64,000 bases of DNA from Rhodocollybia butyracea (taxonomy: Eukaryota; Basidiomycota; Agaricomycetes; Agaricales; Omphalotaceae). How positions within the stretch are numbered: position 1 is the stretch's first letter; every line of letters starts with the position of its first letter. The stretch covers positions 1 through 64,000 of the forward strand of contig JADNRY010000208.1 of assembly GCA_015501585.1 (NCBI GenBank), in the 5' to 3' direction. Made by a program: the position numbers and the translations under genes. Of the stretch, positions 45,050-55,776 are shown in pieces. The notes under the pieces are model-generated. The model was not told the origin of the DNA, ran no database searches, and saw only the letters and a program-made list of their open reading frames with translations.

Positions 45050-46174
45050 CTAATCCAAGTCGTCACCGTACAAGGCGCGGTGGGAAACGGGCGGGGGTGC
45101 GATGGAGATCTCAAGACCGACTTCCTTGTGCTTGACAATGTTCTACAAAGTAAATGATAAGGAAGAGTTACGATTTGCTCGAAAGTAATTTTTAAAAAAA
45201 CGTACCTCGAAAACTGGAGGAGCAGCGTGGTGCTGCTGAGATAAGAGAATAAGTTCCAAAACAAAAGAAAAACCACGAAATATCGGAACCTACCTCATGG
45301 TCAAATTCACCCTTGTTGAACTTGTCCTCTACGCGTTGGAGATGCTCCTCAGCGACATGCAGACGGTGCTTGGCTTTTTCGAGACGATGCTTGGCCTTGC
45401 GAAGACGATGTTTCTAGACACAGAGAAATGTAAACAACAAAACAAAACACATCAAGCGTAACTCACCGACACGAATTCACCTTCGTCTTTCATACGCAAC
45501 AAGTGGTAAAGATGATCTTCAGCAGCGCGGATGCGTTCTTTGGCATGATCGATGCCCTCAATGGCTTCTTCCAAGACGGAAAAATCATAGTAGTGGGACT
45601 AAAAAGTACGTGTTAGTAGGAAGGTGATAAGTAGTAAGGAAGTCCATACGTGATGTTCCTTGTGCTCCCTTCGCCGAAGCCCGTTGGCAGGAGCGGCAGC
45701 CCGTTCACTGAGCTTTGAACTGGTAGCAGCAGGACCAGGCCCCTCGTACGTTTTGAGATGATCAGAGAGCTGATGTTCGCCTCGAAGCACTTCGAGACTA
45801 TTGGAACCCTGTTCCTCTATCTCCTTCTCCCTCTGCTCCGCCGCCGCTTTCTCCTCCTTCTTCTTCTGCTCCGCCGCCGCTTTTTCCTCCTTCTTCTTCT
45901 GCTCCGCCGCCGCTTTCTCCTCCTTTTCCTCCTCCTTTTCCTCCTCCTTGCTCTCCTTACCCTCCTCGGCTCGTTTTTCGTGGGCTACGTGACCCTGTTC
46001 TTCCACGGTGGGGCCACGACGAGCAATCGCAGCTGTCGGGGCCAAAGAAGATCGCAAAGCAACTGAACCGGGAGGCGAAGTGGCTGAGGAACCTGCGGGA
46101 ACGGGAACAGCCAGGACTGACGAAATAGCCCCCGCAGCGAGGATAACGGTAATGACAGAACGAGAGTAGACCAT
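45050..46174 (-). CDS. K/E-rich secreted helix-rich protein, copy 3 (intact)
   Basis: Five exons: 46174-45650, 45598-45467, 45413-45294, 45235-45206 and 45142-45050 (TAG), all phase 0, 299 residues. The signal peptide MVYSRSVITVILAAGAISS is followed by AVPVPAG. The low-complexity part differs completely from copy 2: it is Glu/Lys/Ala-rich with three tandem 11-residue units (KAAAEQKKKEE). The helical exons (AKERIRAAEDHLYHLL; KHRLRKAKHRLEKAKHRL) and the GDDLD terminus are nearly the same as in copy 2. The family therefore has conserved ends and a fast-changing middle. Exon 4 is QHHAAPPVFE. TATA word at 46313. Confidence 0.8.
45850..45948 (-). repeat. Three tandem 33-bp units in secreted-protein copy 3
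   Basis: CTCCGCCGCCGCTTTCTCCT with small variants occurs three times at 33-bp spacing on the plus strand, encoding the repeated KAAAEQKKKEE unit. Boundaries are approximate. Confidence 0.7.
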
Positions 46175-46312
46175 TGTGGATATACGGATAGATCAGATAG
46201 TCGAATGAACTGAAAAAAGGTCGGATGAAGAAACGATGTCCAGCACCGGGTTGTGTGTGGTAAGTTTTTGGGAAGAGACCAGCTCTGCTAAGGCATCTGG
46301 AAGAGTTCGAGT

Positions 46313-46321
46313 CTTTATATA
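46313..46321 (-). promoter_or_regulatory. TATA box, secreted-protein copy 3
   Basis: TATATAAAG on the minus strand about 140 nt upstream of the ATG at 46174, inside the family's conserved upstream block. Confidence 0.6.
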
Positions 46322-46799
46322 CCTTTTGCGATTTGGCAGGGTAAGGCTGCGCATGCGCATCGTGACCATCAAACCGTTCTTCCGAGGAGTCTGGTGAAAG
46401 AAACGATAAGCTGGCTATGAGAGATCAATTATCTACAACATACAGGAGAAGGATAGAGTCGAGTGATCAAGCTCAAATAGTACTAGTACTTCTTAACATT
46501 AGCCGCTGATGCCACAGCTGCAAGTCCTAGTCTCACTCGTTGCAGAATATCCCTCCTTTGCTATCCGTACGCTGGACAACAATAGTAGTTGTTACATCCA
46601 GCGACAGTCAAGCACGAACCCACCTGTACCGAATCACCGCCGCGACCATGATAGGAGGGGCAGGACTTCAACGGAAGCATGCTGTACTCCCAGAATGAAA
46701 ATTGAGCTCTGAGATTGGGGCAGTGACAGGAGTAAGCTGCAGCCATCATCACCTTGACCCCACCAAAGAAACATCCATCATATCTTCCCAATCCATCAT

Positions 46800-47095
46800 G
46801 TGTATAGTAGATTGCTTGATGAACCCGTTTTGGTACATCCGCTATGTGTAATACCTTTCAAGATGGACGAGAGTCTTTATGCTTTACACCCCATCAGCGG
46901 TATCTCGATATCAATCTTCACTTATCGTCTGTGCTATACAGCTTCCATCAAATTTCATTGTACGTTGGTATGCCAGCCTGTGTCAAGGATAGGGGTGGGA
47001 TAGGGGGTATCAGAAGGAATCGCGAAAGATGGTACTGCGATGAAGGAGCTATGGGACTCTCGCCGTGTGCTAGAAAACTTGTTTTGCCCGAATAG
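46800..47095 (+). pseudogene. F-box-like protein fragment 2
   Basis: Parallel to the fragment at 43727: DEPVLVHPLCVIPFKMDESL then HLSSVLYSFHQISLYVGMPA in another frame. Base-level similarity to 43740-43990 is obvious (GATGAACCCGTTTTGG in both). Broken by frame changes. Confidence 0.4.
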
Positions 47096-47282
47096 TGTGG
47101 CTGTTCTTCAAGCTGTTCTTTTACATCTAATAGCGGACAACCAACAACTTTATTCATTCAGCGCGAAGAAACTGCCAAATGGAACAACAATACCTAAGGG
47201 AATGATCCATTTCTATAACAGCGAGGAATGAGCGATCGAGAAAAGTAAAGAGAAAGATAAAGGGACTCACCAGCTCAGAACC

Positions 47283-48290
47283 CTAATCCAAATCGTCACC
47301 ACACACTGCATGACGGGCAACGGGCGGGGGTAGGTGGGTGCGACTGGATTACCAGCGCGGGAATTGGAGTGGTTGTGGTCGAATTACCCGCACTTGAGGT
47401 ATGAGCCTAACCACGGGCGGCAATGGGGATCTCGAAAGCGACAGGAACTTCCTCATGCTTGACAATGCTCTGAAAGAGAGAGCATGAGGAAGAGTTATGA
47501 TTAATTTCAAAGGGAAAAAAACGTACCTCGAGAACTGGAGGAGCAGCGTGGTGGTCAGTTCCCGACGACGCTAAAGCGAGAGTCTTGCCAAGACGGAATT
47601 AGTCATGACCGTGGTGGTGCTAAAATAAGAAAAAGTTCTAAAACAAAATCAAACCGCGAAAAATCGAAACCTACCTCATGGTCGAATTCACCCTCGTGCT
47701 CTACGTGCTGGAGATGTTCCTCAGCGACATGCAGACGGTCCTTAGCCTTGTGAAGACAATGTTTCTAGACAGAGATGTAAACATAAAACAAATAACGAGC
47801 ATGTAATAAGCATAGCTCACCAACACGAATTCACGTAAAGGTGATCTTCAGCAGCGCGGAGTCGCTCTCCGGCTTCTTTCAAGACGGAAAAATCGTGATG
47901 GTGGGACTAAAAAGTACGTGTTAGTAGGAATATGATAAGTAGTAAGGAAGTCCATACGTGCTCCCTTCGCCGAAGTCCGTTAGTAGCCTCATTCCGTGGA
48001 TCTTTCTTGTCCTGGCTGCTGGGCGTTCTTTTTCTTCTGTTCCCTCTCTCCGCCTTCAACTCCTTCTTCTTCTCCTTGGCCTCCATTTCTTTCTCCGTCA
48101 ACGGCTGGGCGTTCTGGGGCTTCTTGTTCTTGGATTCCCTGTGCTGGCCACGAAGAAGAACCGCACCACCTGGCGGCAGGGTCAAAGAAGACGAGGGTCC
48201 AGCTCTGGGAGACGAAGAAGTGGCTGGGGCATTGGCTGGGGTATCTGCAGGAACAGGAACAACCGGGACCGACGAAAGACAGAACGGGGG
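47283..48290 (-). pseudogene. K/E-rich secreted protein family, copy 4 (start lost)
   Basis: The terminal exon ends at TAG 47283-47285, and the helical and Lys-rich exons are recognisable (KEMEAKEKKKELKAE). At the 5' end a ~28-bp deletion removes most of the signal peptide and the ATG has become ATA, leaving PVVPVPADTPAN. The junction around 48295 runs straight into the third F-box-like fragment. Exon 2 is shortened and 47530-47620 holds extra sequence. Confidence 0.7.
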
Positions 48291-48309
48291 TAGAGTATTG
48301 CGTTTTGTT

Positions 48310-48630
48310 TTCCGGCCAGTGTCAAGGAATGCTGAAGAGGCGATATCAAGAGAACGAATCACGAGAGATGGTACTACGATGAAGCAGCTATGGGACTCTG
48401 GTAACGGTGCGCTGGCAACTTTCCATGCAATTGCGAATCGTAACTGATGCATCTATCGCCGCTAGCCATATCCACCGTCTTCCATGTCAGCCGTCGCCCC
48501 AGTCATATGGCCCTTCATTCAACTCAGATTCGAGCGTCACTGCCGTGGTTGTTGTTCCTTCTTCTGCTGGTAATCCATCGAGCCATGTACGCCAACGTCG
48601 GATAATTCTTGGAGGTTCCGACTCTTAGCT
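48310..48630 (+). pseudogene. F-box-like protein fragment 3
   Basis: Shares GATATCAAGAGAA and the block around AATCCATCGAGCCATGTACG with fragment 1. Only the 3' half is present, fused to secreted-protein copy 4. Confidence 0.4.
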
Positions 48631-49734
48631 TTTTCACACCAAGTTTCCTCATTCACTTTGTAGCCAATCCTAGTCTCCGTCAGCCAATAGCGGATAGGTT
48701 CAATATTCAGGATTGTTGATAGCTAATACACAACATCCTTTCAGCGGCGTACGGTGATAAAAAAACTTGGACTCACGTTCGGGTTGGGATTCTCGGGAGG
48801 CAATCCGTAGTTCAGTAGATGTTCAAGGGAATATTGAACTCGTGTATTGCATGATGCATGATGTTCGGGATCGTGTTTGTTGGTAGGATAAGTGCTTGAG
48901 AACGGATAAGCTTGAATACGATGACGTCGGGGAGCTGGGCTACATATTTGGATTTGGTATCTTCATGATGGCTAGCGAGTGCTAGTGATCTAGCGTCGTG
49001 CTGAAAGCTGACGTTTGTTCGTGGTTGTTGAAGTGAAGTAATTGCATCAGCGCGCGCCTAAACTAACGCTGAGGGCTTTCAAAGTAAACCCCACTACTCT
49101 TGAGTCTTTTTGTCTTGTACAAATGTCGGTGTAAGTCCTTATATCTCTGGCATCTATATGTTCCGGCTACCAACGCCGAATATAAGTACTTCACTTCTTC
49201 ATCCAGTTGATCTAAGTTTCCTGATCGTCACTTCATCTGGAAGTTCCTAGCGATGTTTGACTCATCGATGTATATTTAGGTCTTCCTTCCGACGGTGCAG
49301 TCTTGCTCTGAAGTTCTCTTGATGTTTGAACAGACAGAAAACTGTCCAGTAATTTTCAGTACCCAAGACTATACTGCCCTTACTACAACTCGCTCAAAGA
49401 GGTAAACGTTTAAGGTACGCATGCATATACTTTCACAATGTATCAACTGACTCGTGGTTCTCCGACCATAATCGATTAATCAAGTATCTCATCTCATCTG
49501 AATAGGGCAGCGTTTTTAGCTGTAAGCATAGATGCCACCGATGATAGTTATCGATGATACCTTATACACCCGTTTGCACTGCCTGCCTATGAACAAACTT
49601 AGGGAGACAATCGATATTACTGACTTGCTTTGCTCTCTCGGCGTTTGAGCAGACAGAAAGAAAGCCTTTCGGTAAGCTTTATATAATGTTGCCCTTGCTA
49701 CCAAACTCACGCACTGGAAAGGTGTCAGGCCGTT
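48631..49734. other. Upstream region of the HET gene, nothing recognised
   Basis: No convincing ORF. 48650-48760 continues the F-box fragment flank; the rest is unique-looking, moderately AT-rich sequence. Confidence 0.5.
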
Positions 49735-51903
49735 ATGAGACTCATCCGAACCACTGGTACAGACCCAGAGCTCGTCTACTTTGCGGATGAAAAACGGATA
49801 CCACAATACGTGATCCTCTCGCATGTATGGGAGGAAGAAGAAGTGACTTTCCAACATATGCAGGGACCATCCAAGAAAAAGGACATGAGGGGATGGTCCA
49901 AGATCGTCCGAGCGTGTGAGGTGGCGCGCAATGAGGATTGGGAGTATATCTGGATTGACACCTGCTGCATCGATAAATCCAGCAGTTCCGAGCTCTCAGA
50001 GGCCATCAACTCGATGTATAGATACTACAGCGAAGCGCAGATCTGCTATGCCTACCTGGCGGATATAGCGAGCAACCTTCCCAAGCGATCCCTGTACTTG
50101 GCCTTCCATGGGTGCAAATGGTTTACGAGGGGGTGGACTTTACAGGAGTTGATAGCGCCGATGACGGTTGTCTTCTTTGCGAAAGACTGGGAGAAGATTG
50201 GAACCAAGGCGAGCCTGCAGGGGATTATTACAGAGATTACTGGGATCCCATCAGGTGTCCTGTTGCAGAACAACTTGAGCAAAATCAGTATCGCGAAGAA
50301 AATGTCATGGGCTGCTGGAAGGGAAACGACACGCATAGAAGACAGGGCGTACTCGCTGCTTGGAATTTTCGGTGTTTTCATGCCGACAATCTACGGCGAA
50401 GGAACGCACGCCTTCATCAGGCTGCAGGAAGAGATTTTGAAGATGTCGGATGATCAGACTATCTTTGCTTGGAAAGCCAAGGCAGATGTACGGGCATTAG
50501 CACTTGGTATCAAGTCAGACAGTGGATTACTCGCCACCAGTCCAGATGATTTTGAAGCGAGTGGCGAGTATGAGCAATCCTGGTCCGACAGCCGACAGCC
50601 GTACTCGATGACCAATATGGGAATACTCGTCCACCTTCCTCTTTTGCGCATTCATGATTCTCTCGGCCCAGATACCGCAGATTACCCCAGCCCCTTCGGC
50701 CCACGTCCAGAATATCTGGCTGTTCTGAATTGTTGCCGACGACAATCGGAGCATCTGGCTATCCATGTGAGGAGGGTGGACAAACACCGGTACGCGAGAG
50801 TCGATTCGCACCTACTTGTTGAAGATAACAGCAGAAAAGTATTGTTGTGTGGAAAAACCGGGGAGAGCCCACAAGAACTGTTGTTCAGGGCCAGGACTCC
50901 TGCGGCTGCCCGTGTCAAAGACGACTTCCTGGTTGGGCCGAACAGAGTGTCAGTCTTCTTTCCTAGTGGTCAGGGAGTTCGGGTTGAACAGTCATGCTCC
51001 TGCTCTGAATATGCGGCGGAACATTCGAGCATAGGCATAGGGATTACGAAAACTGCAGATGGTAATATCGATCTCGGGTTGAAGAACAAGATGTCCCACG
51101 CCTTTCTCTTCGTACATGACCCGGGCGATCGCAAGAGCAATCAGCAGTTTGTCGTGGTGGTTGGAATACACCAAAACAAAATCTGGTTGGACATTGTCCT
51201 TGATCTCGGGCCGGATAAGCCCAATCTCGAGCGTATTCAACGGTCTTACTATCGAGATATTTATGGATCTGGACAGATGCTGTCGGAGAATTTAGATAAG
51301 ATAACAAAAAGACTGACGGATAATGAAGCCGTCCTAGTCGAGGCACGACCCCAGAAGGGTGATCGCCAGAGTTCCAGCTTTATGGTCAACATCCGCATCA
51401 CCGAAACAATCTATCCAGGCCTACCTCCGATTGTCATTCACAAGTATTCATTCAGTGTATCCATTTCCAAAGTACCAGACGGATTTTCTCAGCCCGAAGC
51501 GTACCATCCCGATTCTTGGGAGGCAATGGACAACGGTACCATGAATCTCTTCCTGGATGATTGGATTATCTTCGGCATTCTCGTCTTTCAACATCAAAAG
51601 AATGGGAATAGATTTGCAGTCGCATTGGGAGTCTACAATGACGTCGTATGGTCACATATTGAAGCCCTGACGGACGCAAAGTACGAGCAAACGAGCGATA
51701 TCCATGCCTCGTGCGGCAAACAATTTGAGAAGTGGGTTAAGAGTAACAATAACTCGCGCCTATACGCTTCCGAACATATCCCATCAAAAGAAGGGCGGTA
51801 TAGAGCGACAACAGTGACTGCATCTGTTCGATCGTCTCTGATTGGTAAATCTCGTACACAGTACCAGTCCAAGGTCACAGTCTCGGGATACAGTGGACGG
51901 TGA
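49735..51903 (+). CDS. HET-domain protein
   Basis: A single uninterrupted ORF of 722 residues starts MRLIRTTGTDPELVYFAD. The HET domain is complete: YVILSHVWEEEEVTF (residues about 25-40), YIWIDTCCIDKSSSSELSEA (about 75-95), CYAYLAD, then WFTRGWTLQELIAP (about 130) and MSWAAGRETTRIEDRAYSLL with MPTIYGEG (about 190-225). The C-terminal ~450 residues have no domain I recognise, but a decayed copy exists at 29745-30330, so this tail is a family trait. HET proteins trigger cell death on non-self contact in ascomycetes; in basidiomycetes the role is presumed similar. The start fits the usual N-terminus (MRLI-type) of the family. Confidence 0.93.
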   Translation: MRLIRTTGTDPELVYFADEKRIPQYVILSHVWEEEEVTFQHMQGPSKKKDMRGWSKIVRACEVARNEDWEYIWIDTCCIDKSSSSELSEAINSMYRYYSEAQICYAYLADIASNLPKRSLYLAFHGCKWFTRGWTLQELIAPMTVVFFAKDWEKIGTKASLQGIITEITGIPSGVLLQNNLSKISIAKKMSWAAGRETTRIEDRAYSLLGIFGVFMPTIYGEGTHAFIRLQEEILKMSDDQTIFAWKAKADVRALALGIKSDSGLLATSPDDFEASGEYEQSWSDSRQPYSMTNMGILVHLPLLRIHDSLGPDTADYPSPFGPRPEYLAVLNCCRRQSEHLAIHVRRVDKHRYARVDSHLLVEDNSRKVLLCGKTGESPQELLFRARTPAAARVKDDFLVGPNRVSVFFPSGQGVRVEQSCSCSEYAAEHSSIGIGITKTADGNIDLGLKNKMSHAFLFVHDPGDRKSNQQFVVVVGIHQNKIWLDIVLDLGPDKPNLERIQRSYYRDIYGSGQMLSENLDKITKRLTDNEAVLVEARPQKGDRQSSSFMVNIRITETIYPGLPPIVIHKYSFSVSISKVPDGFSQPEAYHPDSWEAMDNGTMNLFLDDWIIFGILVFQHQKNGNRFAVALGVYNDVVWSHIEALTDAKYEQTSDIHASCGKQFEKWVKSNNNSRLYASEHIPSKEGRYRATTVTASVRSSLIGKSRTQYQSKVTVSGYSGR

Positions 51904-52520
51904 TACTTCAGCTTCTGATCTCATACAAGTCGTTTCAAGTACACAAATAATATCATGCAGGAACTCCTAAAATAGCACTTCAGTTTAGCAATTTATTTGA
52001 TTTCAGTTAGTACACTATCCAGAGTATCAGCTCTAGTAATCTAGCGAAGAAAACCTCAATAAGATAAGTACGCTGTTCTAGATTTCATCCAAAGGCAACA
52101 TGCAAGAAGGTCCAAGAACGAGCAGTGGATCTCATCGATTATCTTCAGATAAGTTTGAGAATCGATGGTTCCAACGTTCACCGCACTCCAGCAATCTGTA
52201 AGTATGTGAATCGATGTAAATTTTCCCGAAAATTGCATTTGAGTTTCTGCCAAGCGCGGCCACTTTGCTCGAACCTGAGGCTGGATCTATAAATTCAGTG
52301 CCCGATCCTTTTGGGCCCTACATCATAGAGATTGCTTGGGTTCGTCGAGTGCCCTCCCCTCCCTGCCCTCTCCCACTTCTGGAAAGTTACATTACTCTGC
52401 TGGTCAGAGTAGGCACGAAAATCTTGCGAAAATCCCGAACACTAAACCCCCATCCATTCGACATCGTTCTTTCGAGTTCACCTCTCTCTCTCGCACACGT
52501 TATCACCGATTATCTCTGTA
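51904..52520. other. Intergenic; possible core promoter of the next gene
   Basis: TATAAA at about 52289 lies 230 nt before the next ATG, and a long C/T-rich stretch (52340-52380) precedes the start. No ORF recognised. Confidence 0.4.
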
Positions 52521-53167
52521 ATGCGTTTCACTGTTGCCTACGCTTCCGTGCTTCTTTTCGCCTCTTTCAGCTGCATATTGGCAACACCTATCGCTGTGAG
52601 TATAGCAAACTTGAACTTTGCGCACCAGGGGGCCTGATTTCAATCATATAGGTCAATCGCGATACCCTGATACAAAGGCGCTCAGAGTCTGGCTTGAGCG
52701 TGAGAGCGACAGAAATTGTCTCAATTGAGGCTCGCGGTGTGGGCTCCAGTAGGCTAGAGCAGCAGAAAGCAAGCCTCAACCTTGGGAAGGTAGCCATCAC
52801 AGATTTTGTCTTCACCGCGATGGTGGCGCCCCATGATTCTGATTTTGAAACGGTGAACGCTCATGTGGAGAGGGTGAAGAGAGCAGTAAAGACGCTTATA
52901 AAGACGCTTATAAAGTGCGGTCTCCATGGGACAGGGACTCAAGTTAAAGACTTTGGCCTCCCGGATGGGGGATTTGAGGAAATTCAGCCAAGCTCACAGG
53001 TTGAATTCACATTCAAGTTGGGAGGAGTGTCATATAATGGCATCCTGACGGATCTATCGGGACAGAATGCTAAGAAGAGCGGTATACTGTACGTGGGTAA
53101 ACACATGGTTTATCCGAAGCCTCCGATGGATAGCGAAAGTGATACCAATACCTGTGTAACAATGTAA
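52521..53167 (+). CDS. Small secreted protein of unknown function
   Basis: Exon 1 (52521-52595) encodes MRFTVAYASVLLFASFSC and ILATPIA, a standard signal peptide. A 56-nt intron (GTGAGT...ATATAG) joins in phase 0 to 52652-53167 (TAA), total 196 residues. The probable pro-part contains a dibasic RR (IQRRSES), a possible Kex2 site. The mature part has beta-rich character (VEFTFKLGGVSYNGILTDL) with few cysteines. A short tandem repeat TLIKTLIK arises from a duplicated ATAAAGACGCTT. I know no family for it. The start is chosen because it gives the signal peptide and a consistent intron phase. Confidence 0.72.
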
Positions 53168-53316
53168 ATCTGCAATGAACATTCAATACCGTCCTCCAAA
53201 ATTAATATGTAGCAAATTCAAATAAAGTTCTGCTCAGAACATATCCTTGCCTTGTATACCCTCAGGCAAGAGCTGTAGTAACGCTTCTTTCGAGTAATAG
53301 TAAACTTACAGCTTAT
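53168..53316. other. 3' flank, no feature
   Basis: AATAAA at 53220 is a plausible polyadenylation signal for the preceding gene. Confidence 0.4.
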
Positions 53317-53564
53317 TGTTGGAGATATTGATGTCAGGTGAGCAATCGGTATTGCTCGCCGAAGTTTCTCCTATGGAGCTTGTTAGTTTTACTTTGTGTT
53401 TTATCTTATATTTTGCCGTATATTACGCCGTATATTCTCCGTAGCTGTAGCCTATTTAAGGTAGCTTAGAATATTATTTTCCCTGCGCGTTTGCTAGGGC
53501 TTACTTGCTATAGACCGGAGTGAACTTAGAGCTTATTCGACGTCTTGCTTAATTCACTCCTACA
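53317..53564 (+). repeat. Solo LTR with target duplication
   Basis: A 248-bp unit begins TGTTGGAG and ends CTCCTACA, nearly inverted termini with TG...CA, and is flanked by CTTAT on both sides (53312-53316 and 53565-53569). It contains TATTTAAGG near 53454. No internal coding region is present, so it is a solo LTR left by recombination. It does not match the other two LTRs in the window. Confidence 0.8.
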
Positions 53565-54007
53565 CTTATGTGCGCGAACTAACTTTGACGGTGGACGGGG
53601 CTCCAAAACTTGCCTTGAACTTGATACCTCTTTCGAAAAAATCAACTTCATCTCAGCTCGGTCGCGCGCACCTGGCGCGCACCCTGACGGAGGCACTACT
53701 ATCTACTCTACAGCATAGAGTATGGATACAAAGAAGAGTCCTACCTGTGTCAACAATACACTTGCTCCAGATATACGAAATACTTGAAGTACAAATGACC
53801 TTTCTCTTTATCCCCTTGGCGAAAAACAATGTCACGGTGCAACAAAGTAGCTTGTTCATGATCATATGGTCGTTAAACTTATAGTGTTACTGGAGTCCGC
53901 AAACCCCCTATAGATAAGCAAGTACACTGTACGAGATGCAGAGTTACTAGTAATTGAGAGCTAGGCTTAACCAAAGAAGTATCTCATAAAAACAACTGAC
54001 TCTATGA

Positions 54008-55776
54008 TTACCGCTCCTGCCCATATGCAGGGGGATGTTGGAAGGCATTCATAAAGTTATTGAGCCTCTCCAGAAGTACCTCTGTTCTGTCTGGCTCCAG
54101 AGCTGTAGTAACTTGATCGTTATTCTGGCCATTATTCCCACTGTTTGAAGGTCCAGCAGCCATTTGTCCAGGAGGCGAGTAAAGATGCGTAGTGGGTTCA
54201 CCTGGTGGTAATGTTACTGCGCTTCCCTGGACAAGCTGAGCTGTATCCCCAGTGTTTGCAAGAGCTGCCATTGATGTAATGTAACTTTTTGAAAATGGAG
54301 TGATACCATCGGCATGGGAGGCTGCTATTGTATGACTCGTATGGGGTGAAGCATTTGAGACATAACTCTTTTCAAAAGGAGTGACATTGGCTGGACCTGG
54401 GAGGGGGTGCATGTTTGAGTCTGGAGCGAGGGTTAGTGGTAAGGTATAGTACGTGCGCTGAGTAGGAATATTGGGGCTTTACCTGGTTGTGATTCCATCC
54501 ATGCTTGAGCTGGTGATAAAAATAATCTTTTATGTGCCCGCCGCTTCATTGCCCAGAAAATCAGTCCAACTAGACATATCATAGCCACAATAACTCCAAC
54601 AACCACACCAGCAATAGCACCACCATGCAACCCCTGATGAGATGATGACCCGCCGGGCGCAGCAGATGTGGTGGACAAGGTTGATGCAGGAGATGAGGTT
54701 TGCGTGGGGGATGACTCTGTCGAGGCTGGTATCGACAGATCAGGCAAGTCATTTAGTGTAGCAAAGTCAGGAATGTAGGTGAATCCACGAAAGCAAAAGG
54801 TCTGAAATAGTGAAGCCTCTAGAACCTCGATTGTAATGGCATGATTGCCACTATCTGCTTCATCGACAAGGGTGAAATATTCAAAGTATGTCAAAGCATC
54901 CGTTTGTGATGCACCGTTGAATTCAAGTGGGACCTGCGGTTGTTCGTCAACTGAAATGCCTAGGGTGATATTTCCCGCAGTGGATGGGCTAAAATACCCA
55001 AGAAGGGTTATGTTCCATCCTGTCATTTTTCAATCCACAAGGAGGAAAACAGCGTGAAGATGTTACAGACCTGCAAAGGGAAACTTCAATGTAGCATTAT
55101 TTGTCCCACTTGACATTCCAGGACCACCGTTTGGCACAGAGTCTTGCCACTGTCCCTCCGATATAATAGTATCATCTGTATAGTTCACAAATAGCAATTG
55201 ATTCTGGAGTGACAGGGTGGGTGGTGGGAGGATCAGAGCGTAATCAACGACCACTGAAGAGCTATCGTCAATGCAGTTCATGTTCACATCGTAAGAAGCT
55301 GGCATATCTATTCCGGCCGCTGTGTCCCAAAGTATATTGTCTACTATATCGAACTCGGGGGTTAGGAAGGTAGCGCTAATTCCACCTGAGTCAAAGATAG
55401 TGACAAAACTGCTATTGGAACAGTTTGAATTTATGAAAAGATTCCCGATAAGGAACATCTGTGCATCTTGAGCCTCTGCAAACATATGCAGGTCAGACTC
55501 AGTGTACTATCGGTGCACTGGTTTCCACTCACTTATCTCGACATCGATCTCACCAACAGAAGGTGGAGAACCAAGAAGTGTCATAGACGAGTTCTTGTAG
55601 TTGAGGGGATCGGAGTCACTTCTCCTCCAAGGACCCTGGGAAGAATTGAGGGTAGGACTGGTATTGTCCAGAATAATCAGGGGAGTCTGGCCCATGATGA
55701 CTATATCGTTGTTTGCCAAACGAGTGTCAGTGACGAAGGGCAACAATAGGCAGGTGGCCACCCACTTTGCACCCAC
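54008..55776 (-). CDS. Single-pass membrane protein with PPxY tail (intact paralogue)
   Basis: Four exons: 55776-55533, 55475-55071, 55019-54483 and 54420-54008, with phase-1 introns of 57, 51 and 62 nt, total 532 residues. A signal peptide (MGAKWVATCLLLPFVTDTRL) precedes two beta-rich ectodomain units with several N-x-S/T sequons. Then comes a Ser/Thr-rich stalk (STESSPTQTSSPASTLSTTS), a membrane helix (AIAGVVVGVIVAMICLVGLI) and a basic anchor (KRRAHKR). The ~170-residue cytoplasmic tail ends HPPAYGQER, a PPxY motif of the type bound by WW domains of Rsp5/Nedd4 ubiquitin ligases. The pseudogene at 33629-37711 ends with PPAY too. Function unknown; a surface sensor or adaptor is inferred from layout only. 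Confidence 0.83.

Noticed and set aside
45758..46066. Leu/Arg- and Phe/Ser-rich plus-strand ORFs, membrane-protein-like
   Set aside because: Antisense reading of the E/K/A-rich repeat in secreted-protein copy 3.
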